This document shows, piece by piece, positions 14,889 to 20,430 of a stretch of DNA of 20,430 nucleotides (position 1 is the first letter of the stretch; every line of letters begins with the position of its first letter). Source of the DNA: an uncultured Lachnospiraceae bacterium (GTDB lineage: Bacteria > Bacillota > Clostridia > Lachnospirales > Lachnospiraceae); NCBI GenBank assembly GCA_910584115.1, contig CAJTYN010000004.1, positions 5,242 to 25,671 on the forward strand, read 5' to 3'. Position numbers and translations under genes: made by a program. Under the pieces are notes generated by a model, which saw only the letters and a list, made by a program, of their open reading frames with translations, was not told the DNA's origin and did no database searches.

Positions 14889-16247
14889 ATGAACGTGATA
14901 CAGGAAAAATGGGACGCTATACTGGATATCGTGAAGACTGAACATGAATTATCAGATGTCTCTTTTAACACATGGCTGGTGCCTCTGAAGATCCATGATG
15001 TAGACCTGGACGAAAAGAAAGTGACGATCGTCGTCCCATCGGAACAGGTCGGCCTGGACTATATCAGCAAGAAATACACCCTTCCCCTGCAGGTCGCCAT
15101 CGGTGAGATCACTGGCACCATGGGCTGGACAGTGGGATTTATCCTGGAGAAGGATGTGCCCGCCACGAAGAACCTCCCCTCCCAGGACAGGAACGCCACA
15201 CGCTTAGAAGAAGCCGGACTGATCCCGAAGTATACTTTTGACACATTCGTGGTCGGGAGTAATAATAAATTTGCCCACGCCGCCTCCCTCGCAGTCGCCG
15301 AATCACCCGGGGAGATCTACAATCCCCTCTTCATCTATGGAGGCGTGGGGCTGGGGAAGACCCATCTGATGCACTCCATCGCCCATTTTGTGATCGACGC
15401 ATACCCCCAGAGCCGGGTCCTTTATGTGACCAGCGAGGTCTTTACGAATGAACTGATCGACTCCATCGCGAACCGCAACAATATGTCCATGCCCAAATTC
15501 CGTGAGAAATACAGGAACAACGACGTCCTCCTGATCGACGACGTGCAGTTCATCATCGGAAAGGAATCCACGCAGGAAGAGTTTTTCCACACATTCAACG
15601 CCCTGCACAGCGCAAAGAAGCAGATCGTCATCTCCTCGGACAAGCCTCCAAAGGATATGGAGATTCTGGAAGACCGGATCCGGTCCCGCTTCGAATGGGG
15701 ACTGATCGCGGATATCTCCACGCCCGACTATGAGACGCGCATGGCGATCCTTCGGAAAAAAGAGGAGATGGACGGCTACACACTGGACGAGGAGATCATC
15801 AAATACATCGCCTCCAACGTAAAATCCAATATCCGGGAGCTGGAAGGCGCCCTGAATAAGATCAAGGCTTTCGGGAACCTTGAAAAAGGGGAGGCGACGC
15901 TGGAACTGGCGGAACATGTGCTCAAGGACATCATCTCGCCGGAGAAGAAGAAGGTCGTCACCCCGGACTACATCATCAACGTGGTGGCCGAGCATTTTGA
16001 CGTATCTGTGGAGGACATCAAGAGCAACAAGAGGAGCTCGCGCATCGTCTTTCCCCGCCAGGTCGCCATGTATCTGTGCCGGGACCTGACAGAGAATTCG
16101 CTGAAGACCATCGGCCAGTACATAGGGAACAGGGACCACACCACCGTCAAGCACGGGATCGAGAAGATCGAGAAGGAGGTCGAGAAGTCTCTCTCCACAC
16201 AGAACACCGTCGAGATCCTGAAAAAGAAGATCAATCCACAGAAATAG
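14889..16247 (+). CDS. dnaA: Chromosomal replication initiator DnaA
   Basis: AAA+ protein that binds DnaA boxes and melts oriC. The 452 residues show domain I (1-85, SFNTWLVPLKI), a short domain II linker (about 88-112), and AAA+ domain III from YTFDTFVVG, with Walker A GGVGLGKT (151-158), Walker B LLIDD (about 214-218) and the sensor/arginine-finger region EDRIRSRFEWGL. The domain IV HTH contains the basic loop KRSSRIVFPRQ and the signature RDHTTVKHGIEKI. The ATG at 14889 has GGGAG 8 nt upstream. The longer frame from 14802 would run across the promoter. It is followed by a 306-bp gap with a second box cluster. Confidence 0.98.
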   Translation: MNVIQEKWDAILDIVKTEHELSDVSFNTWLVPLKIHDVDLDEKKVTIVVPSEQVGLDYISKKYTLPLQVAIGEITGTMGWTVGFILEKDVPATKNLPSQDRNATRLEEAGLIPKYTFDTFVVGSNNKFAHAASLAVAESPGEIYNPLFIYGGVGLGKTHLMHSIAHFVIDAYPQSRVLYVTSEVFTNELIDSIANRNNMSMPKFREKYRNNDVLLIDDVQFIIGKESTQEEFFHTFNALHSAKKQIVISSDKPPKDMEILEDRIRSRFEWGLIADISTPDYETRMAILRKKEEMDGYTLDEEIIKYIASNVKSNIRELEGALNKIKAFGNLEKGEATLELAEHVLKDIISPEKKKVVTPDYIINVVAEHFDVSVEDIKSNKRSSRIVFPRQVAMYLCRDLTENSLKTIGQYIGNRDHTTVKHGIEKIEKEVEKSLSTQNTVEILKKKINPQK

Positions 16248-16251
16248 GGAG

Positions 16252-16297
16252 TTTTCCACATCGAGATGTTGACTGCATGTCCGATCCATGTGGATGA
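16252..16297. other. DnaA-box-like pair just after dnaA
   Basis: TTTTCCACA (16252-16260, plus) matches the relaxed box. TGTGGATGA (16289-16297) is a one-mismatch box on the minus strand. They face each other as a loose inverted pair. Between here and the unwinding element (16298-16434) I see only nested hairpins. Confidence 0.55.
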
Positions 16298-16343
16298 CTA
16301 TATATTCATGGTGCGATCCCGGTGTATGACTCTCTAGAGGCTC

Positions 16344-16393
16344 TGATCTGCTCTTAAGATCCATACACATCCCTGCACAGGGATCACAGATCA
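16344..16393. repeat. Nested inverted repeats in the dnaA-dnaN gap
   Basis: Outer arms TGATCTG (16344-16350) and CAGATCA (16387-16393) enclose an inner near-perfect palindrome, ATCCCTG (16369-16375) with CAGGGAT (16378-16384). No T-tract follows. It could form a small cruciform or mRNA structure. Confidence 0.4.
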
Positions 16394-16434
16394 CTTTAAA
16401 CACAGTTGTCCTTCGTCAGAACCCTTATAGATCC

Positions 16435-16453
16435 AAGCCCCGCAGGGGTTTTT
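16435..16453 (+). terminator. Possible short terminator upstream of dnaN
   Basis: AAGCCCC-GCA-GGGGTTT is a compact stem with a GC core, ending in TTTTT. The T-run doubles as the start of the TTTTTCACA DnaA box at 16449. It might reduce dnaA read-through into dnaN. Confidence 0.4.
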
Positions 16454-16512
16454 CACATATCCACACGCCCTACGATTACTACGACGGGATACTTTTATAT
16501 TTTATATCATAG
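16449..16512 (+). other. oriC: oriC basal unwinding element with DnaA-trio-like triplets
   Basis: In order: box TTTTTCACA (16449-16457), near-perfect box ATATCCACA (16457-16465), a GC patch (16466-16470), triplets CTA-CGA-TTA-CTA-CGA-CGG (16470-16487), and an AT-rich stretch (16488-16512). This is the same architecture as the Bacillus subtilis unwinding element, where two boxes and a GC cluster precede CTA-type trios (3'-GAT-5' on the other strand) that load DnaA onto one strand. Two of six triplets are exact CTA, and the others differ at one or two bases. Confidence 0.85.
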
Positions 16513-16553
16513 ATCCGACCTCCAGGGCGTTAGAAAGGAAGTTGTACACAATC

Positions 16554-17663
16554 ATGAAGATCATTTGTTCTAAAAACGACCTGTCCAAGAGCATCAACAT
16601 CGCGTTGAAGGCAGTAGCCAACAGAACGACCATGCCGATCCTCGAATGCATACTGATCGACGCCTCCGCGGATCAGATCAGATTCGTCACCAATGATATG
16701 GAACTGGGCATCGAGACGATCGTGGAAGGGGAGATCGCTCAGAGAGGGATCATCGCCCTGGACGCGAAGATCTTTTCAGAGATCATCCGGAAGCTGCCGG
16801 ACAGCCAAGTCTCGATCGAGGCTGACGACTCTCTGAACGTGACGATCACCTGTGAGAGAGCCAAGTTCAGCATCCCCGGCAGGCCAGGTGAAGACTTCAC
16901 TTACCTCCCTGTCATTGAAAAGAGCGGATCCTTGACGATCTCCCAGTTTACCTTAAAGGAGATGATCCGCCAGACGATCTTCTCCATCGCCGTCAACGAG
17001 AATAATAAGATGATGACCGGGGAACTCTTCGAGATCAGGGACGGAGTGCTGAAAGTGGTATCTTTGGACGGACACCGCATCTCCATCCGCAACGTACAGT
17101 TAAAGAAACAATATGAAGACAGGAAGGTGATCGTGCCGGGGAAGACCTTGAGCGAGATCAGCAAGATCCTCTCTGGGGAGGCGGACAGCACAGTGAGCAT
17201 CTTCTTCGGTCCGAACCATATCTTATTCGAATTTGACAGGACCATGGTCGTCTCCAGGCTCATCGAGGGCGAATACTTTAAGATCGATCAGATGCTCTCC
17301 AGCGATCATGAGACGATGGTCACCATCAACCGAAAAGAATTTCTCGATTGTATCGACAGGGCATCCCTGTTCATCCGGGAGAATGACAAACGTCCGATCA
17401 TCATACAGATCACGGACGAGGCCATGGAGCTCAAGATCGATTCTGCCATGGGATCCATGGATGAGCAGATCGACATCGAGAAAGACGGCAAAGACATCTT
17501 GATCGGTTTCAATCCGAAGTTCCTGATGGACGCGCTGAAGGTCATCGACGATGAAATCATACACATCTACCTGGTCAACCCGAAAGCGCCCTGTTTTATC
17601 CGGGACGAGGAGCGGACATATACGTATCTGATCCTGCCGGTGAATTTCAACCAGGTGGGATGA
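16554..17663 (+). CDS. dnaN: DNA polymerase III beta subunit (sliding clamp)
   Basis: Ring-shaped dimeric clamp that tethers polymerase and other partners to DNA. The 369 residues are the standard length, with three clamp domains. Familiar parts are MKIICSKNDLSKSINIALKAV, TTMPILECILIDA, FSIPGRPGEDFTYLP, and the C-terminal YLILPVNFNQ that builds the partner-binding pocket. The ATG at 16554 gives the family N-terminus. AAAGGAAG ends 12-13 nt upstream, slightly far. An in-frame TTG at 16542 lies too close to that site. It is followed 22 nt later by yaaA. Confidence 0.97.
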   Translation: MKIICSKNDLSKSINIALKAVANRTTMPILECILIDASADQIRFVTNDMELGIETIVEGEIAQRGIIALDAKIFSEIIRKLPDSQVSIEADDSLNVTITCERAKFSIPGRPGEDFTYLPVIEKSGSLTISQFTLKEMIRQTIFSIAVNENNKMMTGELFEIRDGVLKVVSLDGHRISIRNVQLKKQYEDRKVIVPGKTLSEISKILSGEADSTVSIFFGPNHILFEFDRTMVVSRLIEGEYFKIDQMLSSDHETMVTINRKEFLDCIDRASLFIRENDKRPIIIQITDEAMELKIDSAMGSMDEQIDIEKDGKDILIGFNPKFLMDALKVIDDEIIHIYLVNPKAPCFIRDEERTYTYLILPVNFNQVG

Positions 17664-17685
17664 TAGAAAGAGGATGGGAAAAAAG

Positions 17686-17904
17686 ATGAGCGAGATCATA
17701 GAACTCCGGTTAAAAGGAGAATATATCAGATTAGGACAGGCCCTGAAAGCCGCGGCCATCGCCCAGAGCGGTGTGGACGCCAAATATATGATACAGGACG
17801 GGCTGGTGCAGGTAAACGGTGAGACGGAGACCAGGCGCGGGCGCAAACTGCATACCGGGGATACGGTGGACTGCGGGGAAGACCAGATCCATATCATAGG
17901 GTGA
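17686..17904 (+). CDS. yaaA: S4-domain RNA-binding protein YaaA (RlbA type)
   Basis: Small (72 aa) S4-domain protein found between dnaN and recF in Firmicutes. In Bacillus it is linked to ribosome assembly. The S4 fold is visible in EYIRLGQALKAAAIAQSG, then KYMIQDGLVQVNGETETRRG, then KLHTGDTV. Two in-frame ATGs exist, at 17674 and 17686. The second is preferred because the first abuts its AGAGG and the second has GGGA about 7 nt upstream. It ends 3 nt before recF, so the two are probably coupled. Confidence 0.93.
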   Translation: MSEIIELRLKGEYIRLGQALKAAAIAQSGVDAKYMIQDGLVQVNGETETRRGRKLHTGDTVDCGEDQIHIIG

Positions 17905-17907
17905 AAA

Positions 17908-18987
17908 ATGTATATCGAATCCTTGCAATTAAAGAATTTCAGGAATTACCAGTCCCTTGATATAAAGTTCGATCAAGGGACTAATATCTTGTATGGGGAC
18001 AATGCCCAGGGCAAGACGAATGTACTCGAATCTATCTATCTGTGCGGGACCACCAAGTCCCACAGGGGGAGCAAGGACAAAGACGTCATACGTTTCAATG
18101 AGGAAGAGGCCCACATCTGCATGCGGATCGTGAAGAACGGCCTGCCCTATAAGCTGGATATGCATCTGAAGAAGAACCGGTCAAAAGGGATCGCCATCAA
18201 TGGGATCCCGATCCATAAGGCGCGGGAACTGTTCGGCGTGGTCAATCTGGTCTTTTTTTCACCGGAGGACTTAAACCTGATCAAGGAGGGACCCAGCGGC
18301 AGACGGAAATTCCTCGACCTGGAACTGTGTCAGCTGGACAAGATCTACGCCTCTGACATCGTGAACTACAATAAGATCATCGATCAGAGGAATAAGCTCC
18401 TGAAAGATATCGCGTCCGCTCCGCGGCTGGCGGGGACCATGGATGTATGGGACGAGCAGCTCGTGAGATACGGAAGGCGGATCATCTCAAAAAGGCGGGA
18501 ATTCATCCAGCAGTTGTCATCGATCATAAGGGACAGACACAGAGACCTCACCGGCGGCAGAGAAGAGCTGGATCTGTATTATGAGGCAAATGTCTCGGAA
18601 GAAGACTACGAGCAGTCCCTGTACGCAGGCAGGGAGCGGGATCTGAAGCTGCGCACCACGGGCATCGGCCCCCACAGGGACGATCTGTGCGTAAAGGTGG
18701 ACGGCTTCGATATACGGAGATATGGCTCCCAGGGACAGCAGAGGACAGCCGCCCTGTCCCTGAAATTATCTGAGATCGACCTGGTAAAAAAAGTGATCCA
18801 CGATACGCCCATCCTGCTCCTGGACGACGTACTCTCGGAACTGGACGGCAGGCGGCAGGATCACCTCCTGGATAATATACACGACATACAGGCATTCATC
18901 ACATGTACGGGCCTGGAAGATCTTGTAAATGAACGTTTTCCGATCGACAAGGTCTTCCAGGTCGTCCAGGGGAGCATAAAGTTTTGA
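17908..18987 (+). CDS. recF: DNA replication and repair protein RecF
   Basis: SMC-like ABC ATPase that, with RecO and RecR, loads RecA at single-strand gaps. The 359 residues show LKNFRNYQSLDI at the N-terminus, Walker A GDNAQGKT (30-37), FFSPEDLNLIKEGPSGRRKFLD, the ABC signature GSQGQQRTAALSLKL, and Walker B ILLLDDVLSELD. AGGGTGA precedes the ATG, with a 3-nt gap after yaaA. A perfect 11-bp inverted repeat lies in its first 25 codons. Its stop codon lies within the -35 of the next gene. Confidence 0.97.
   Translation: MYIESLQLKNFRNYQSLDIKFDQGTNILYGDNAQGKTNVLESIYLCGTTKSHRGSKDKDVIRFNEEEAHICMRIVKNGLPYKLDMHLKKNRSKGIAINGIPIHKARELFGVVNLVFFSPEDLNLIKEGPSGRRKFLDLELCQLDKIYASDIVNYNKIIDQRNKLLKDIASAPRLAGTMDVWDEQLVRYGRRIISKRREFIQQLSSIIRDRHRDLTGGREELDLYYEANVSEEDYEQSLYAGRERDLKLRTTGIGPHRDDLCVKVDGFDIRRYGSQGQQRTAALSLKLSEIDLVKKVIHDTPILLLDDVLSELDGRRQDHLLDNIHDIQAFITCTGLEDLVNERFPIDKVFQVVQGSIKF
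17951..17982 (+). repeat. Perfect 11-bp inverted repeat inside recF
   Basis: AGTCCCTTGAT (17951-17961) and ATCAAGGGACT (17972-17982) flank a 10-nt loop, 43 nt after the recF start codon. In mRNA it would form a stable hairpin early in the reading frame. There is no T-tract. Confidence 0.6.
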
Positions 18988-19013
18988 CAATCGTAAAGTC
19001 CCTGTGTTACACT
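18984..19013 (+). promoter_or_regulatory. Promoter of the TPR-protein gene
   Basis: A perfect TTGACA (18984-18989) overlaps the recF stop. An extended -10, TGTTACACT (19005-19013), lies 18 bp from it to the hexamer. The predicted leader is about 40 nt. The gene after recF is therefore probably transcribed on its own. Confidence 0.7.
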
Positions 19014-19059
19014 GGATACATCATACACCAATACAGACCATGGAAAGCTGGTGAGAAAA

Positions 19060-20430
19060 TTGGACAGAGAAGAATTTCGGGCAAAGATAGAACAAGTCAA
19101 TCAATTAGCCTATAAAAAAGATTTCAGGAATGAACTTGAATTGGTAGATTCGATCGACTGGAAAAAAGTCAAGGACGCCCATGCCCTCTATGTAGCAGGT
19201 GAAGTCTACGCGGCAAACAGGCTCTATCAGGAGAGCAAAGCAGTCTTCCTCATGGCGTACGACCGTCTGCCTGTCAGGAAAAATATCCTCTACCGCCTGG
19301 TGGAAGTCTCCATCAAGACGGGGGAACTGCAGGACGCATGGGAATACTATAAGAGATTCCTGGAAGCATCGCCCAACGACGACGTACATTACGTCTTAAA
19401 ATATAAGATATACAGCGCGCAGGGAGCGCCCCTCGAAGACCAGATCCAGATCCTGGAGGAGTATAAAGAGCGGGACTACACGGAGCGCTGGTCCTACGAA
19501 CTTGCCAAGCTGTATTACAAGGCAGGCGAAGCGGGTAAATGTGTAGAGACCTGCGACGATATCGTCCTGTGGTTCAGTGAAGGCGTCTATGTCAAAAAAG
19601 CCCTGGAATTGAAGCAGCGCCTGACAAACCTGACCCCGAGGCAGAGAGACATCTACGAGACGATGATCAGGCCGGAGGAGACGGCGGCGGGGATGCAAGA
19701 GCCCGCCGGAGGCAATCCCGAGGAAGACAGCGGAGGCTATGAAGATCTGGAAAGCCCTGAAGAGATAAAAGAAGAAGCAGGAGAACCTCAGAGACTGGAA
19801 GAAGAGGTCATAGAGAGCGGCATCTCCGACGGCAGAGGTGCGGATAGAGAGATGGCCCCGATCATGGAAGACAATGATTCCCTGCAGGAGAAGATCAGCA
19901 AGGGGATCAAAGATATATTTGCCGGGATCGTAAGAGAATGGGAAGGGGAGGACGATATCCTGGAGGGCTATCCCGGCACGCCGAAGATCAATATCGCGGA
20001 CGTGATCCCCGTGGAGCATGTAGAGGAGAGCATCCGGGAAAAAGAGGCGGATCAGGAAGAAGCCGAAAAAGCTCCGGATACAGAAAAAGACCAGGAAAAG
20101 CCAAAAAGGACACTCATAAAGATGCCCTTCCCGAAAAAGATCGAAGAGGAACCTGCGGTCGACTCCTCCCCAGGACCGCTCCAGGAAAATCCCGCAAACG
20201 TACCTGATCCAGCGCCGTTCCAGGAGGAGGCAGGAGACATATCTGTTCCGGAGCTGTCCCAGGAGGAAACAGAAGACGTATCTGCCCCGGAGCCTCCCCA
20301 GGAGGAGATCGCGGATGCATCTGCCCCAGAGTCCATCCAGGAAGAGCCTGCGAGCATGCCTCAGGTCAGCCAGATCCAGGGATCATCCCAAGATGGAGAA
20401 GATCAGGATAAAGAAGATCAGGATAAAGAA
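19060..20430 (+). CDS. TPR-like protein with acidic repeat region, truncated by the window edge
   Basis: The reading frame stays open to the last base, so only the first 457 residues are seen. Residues 1-200 are helical TPR-like pairs, for example ALYVAGEVYAANRLYQESKA, then WEYYKRFLEASPNDD, then YELAKLYYKAGEAGKCVE. Residues 205-368 are an acidic, low-complexity linker with one ordered-looking patch (SLQEKISKGIKDIFAGIVRE). Residues 369-433 are five tandem 13-residue repeats, then DQDKE repeats. The TTG at 19060 (GGTGAG 4 nt before) gives MDREEF. An in-frame GTG lies at 19051. I recall clostridial relatives ending in an AAA+-like domain, but that part is not in view. Role unknown. It sits where remB or gyrB often follow recF. 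Confidence 0.85.
   Translation, partial: MDREEFRAKIEQVNQLAYKKDFRNELELVDSIDWKKVKDAHALYVAGEVYAANRLYQESKAVFLMAYDRLPVRKNILYRLVEVSIKTGELQDAWEYYKRFLEASPNDDVHYVLKYKIYSAQGAPLEDQIQILEEYKERDYTERWSYELAKLYYKAGEAGKCVETCDDIVLWFSEGVYVKKALELKQRLTNLTPRQRDIYETMIRPEETAAGMQEPAGGNPEEDSGGYEDLESPEEIKEEAGEPQRLEEEVIESGISDGRGADREMAPIMEDNDSLQEKISKGIKDIFAGIVREWEGEDDILEGYPGTPKINIADVIPVEHVEESIREKEADQEEAEKAPDTEKDQEKPKRTLIKMPFPKKIEEEPAVDSSPGPLQENPANVPDPAPFQEEAGDISVPELSQEETEDVSAPEPPQEEIADASAPESIQEEPASMPQVSQIQGSSQDGEDQDKEDQDKE
20164..20358 (+). repeat. Five 39-bp tandem repeats within the TPR-protein gene
   Basis: Units at 20164, 20203, 20242, 20281 and 20320, each exactly 39 bp, encode SSPGPLQENPANV, PDPAPFQEEAGDI, SVPELSQEETEDV, SAPEPPQEEIADA and SAPESIQEEPASM. 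Units 3-5 are the most alike. A Gln-Glu pair at positions 7-8 is invariant. Confidence 0.85.
20401..20430 (+). repeat. 15-bp tandem repeat at the window edge
   Basis: GATCAGGATAAAGAA occurs twice, exactly, at 20401-20415 and 20416-20430, encoding DQDKE twice. It may continue beyond the window. Confidence 0.8.

Noticed and set aside
15303..16403. Long open frame (366 codons) on the minus strand across dnaA
   Set aside because: It is antisense to a full, motif-complete DnaA, has no family-like content and no ribosome-binding site that I trust. It reflects codon bias in dnaA.
20164..20430. Repeats taken as a mobile element or CRISPR
   Set aside because: The repeats are in frame, encode protein and have no spacers, inverted ends or transposase.

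Overview
The window is the replication-origin neighbourhood of a low-to-mid GC Firmicute. It most resembles the Clostridia, and within them Lachnospiraceae. The assignment rests on gene order, on two lineage-type proteins that match DUF3881 and DUF4446, on clostridial forms of SerRS and YidC, and on TTG/GTG starts with strong AGGAGG ribosome-binding sites. No species can be named from sequence alone.

Layout. (1) 1-1528: glyA on the + strand with a clear promoter, ending at a bidirectional terminator. (2) 1527-5952, minus strand: a tight operon parA-parB-DUF4446-serS-DUF3881. (3) 5953-6175: a divergent promoter region holding two perfect parS sites 42 bp apart. (4) 6176-7147, plus strand: a membrane-anchored alpha/beta-hydrolase-like protein with a non-canonical nucleophile elbow. 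(5) 7206-11224, minus strand: rsmG-mnmG-mnmE with a promoter before mnmE. (6) 11467-14420, minus strand: rpmH-rnpA-yidD-yidC-jag, from a near-consensus promoter in front of rpmH. rpmH (44 aa) is real but short. (7) 14421-14888: the upstream DnaA-box cluster of oriC. (8) 14889-18987, plus strand: dnaA-dnaN-yaaA-recF. The dnaA-dnaN gap carries a recognisable unwinding element: paired DnaA boxes, a GC patch, DnaA-trio-like triplets and an AT-rich stretch. (9) 19060-end: a TPR-like protein, cut by the window edge, with five tandem 13-residue repeats encoded by a 39-bp DNA repeat.

How it works together. DnaA binds box clusters on both sides of its own gene, and melting is predicted in the dnaA-dnaN gap. 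DnaN and RecF act at the fork and in repair. ParA/ParB with the parS pair segregate the new origins. RpmH, RnpA, YidD, YidC and Jag/KhpB form the usual ribosome, RNase P and membrane-insertion cluster. MnmE/MnmG modify the tRNA wobble uridine, and RsmG methylates 16S rRNA. Nearly every gene points away from oriC, co-directional with replication. The exceptions are glyA and the hydrolase, which are head-on to the leftward fork.

Most of the window is a conserved core region. The less-described parts are the repeat-bearing TPR gene after recF, the hydrolase beside parS, the DUF3881/DUF4446/serS tail of the parAB operon, the divergent SerRS, and the YidC that lacks the usual groove arginine. No mobile element, CRISPR array, tRNA or rRNA was seen.
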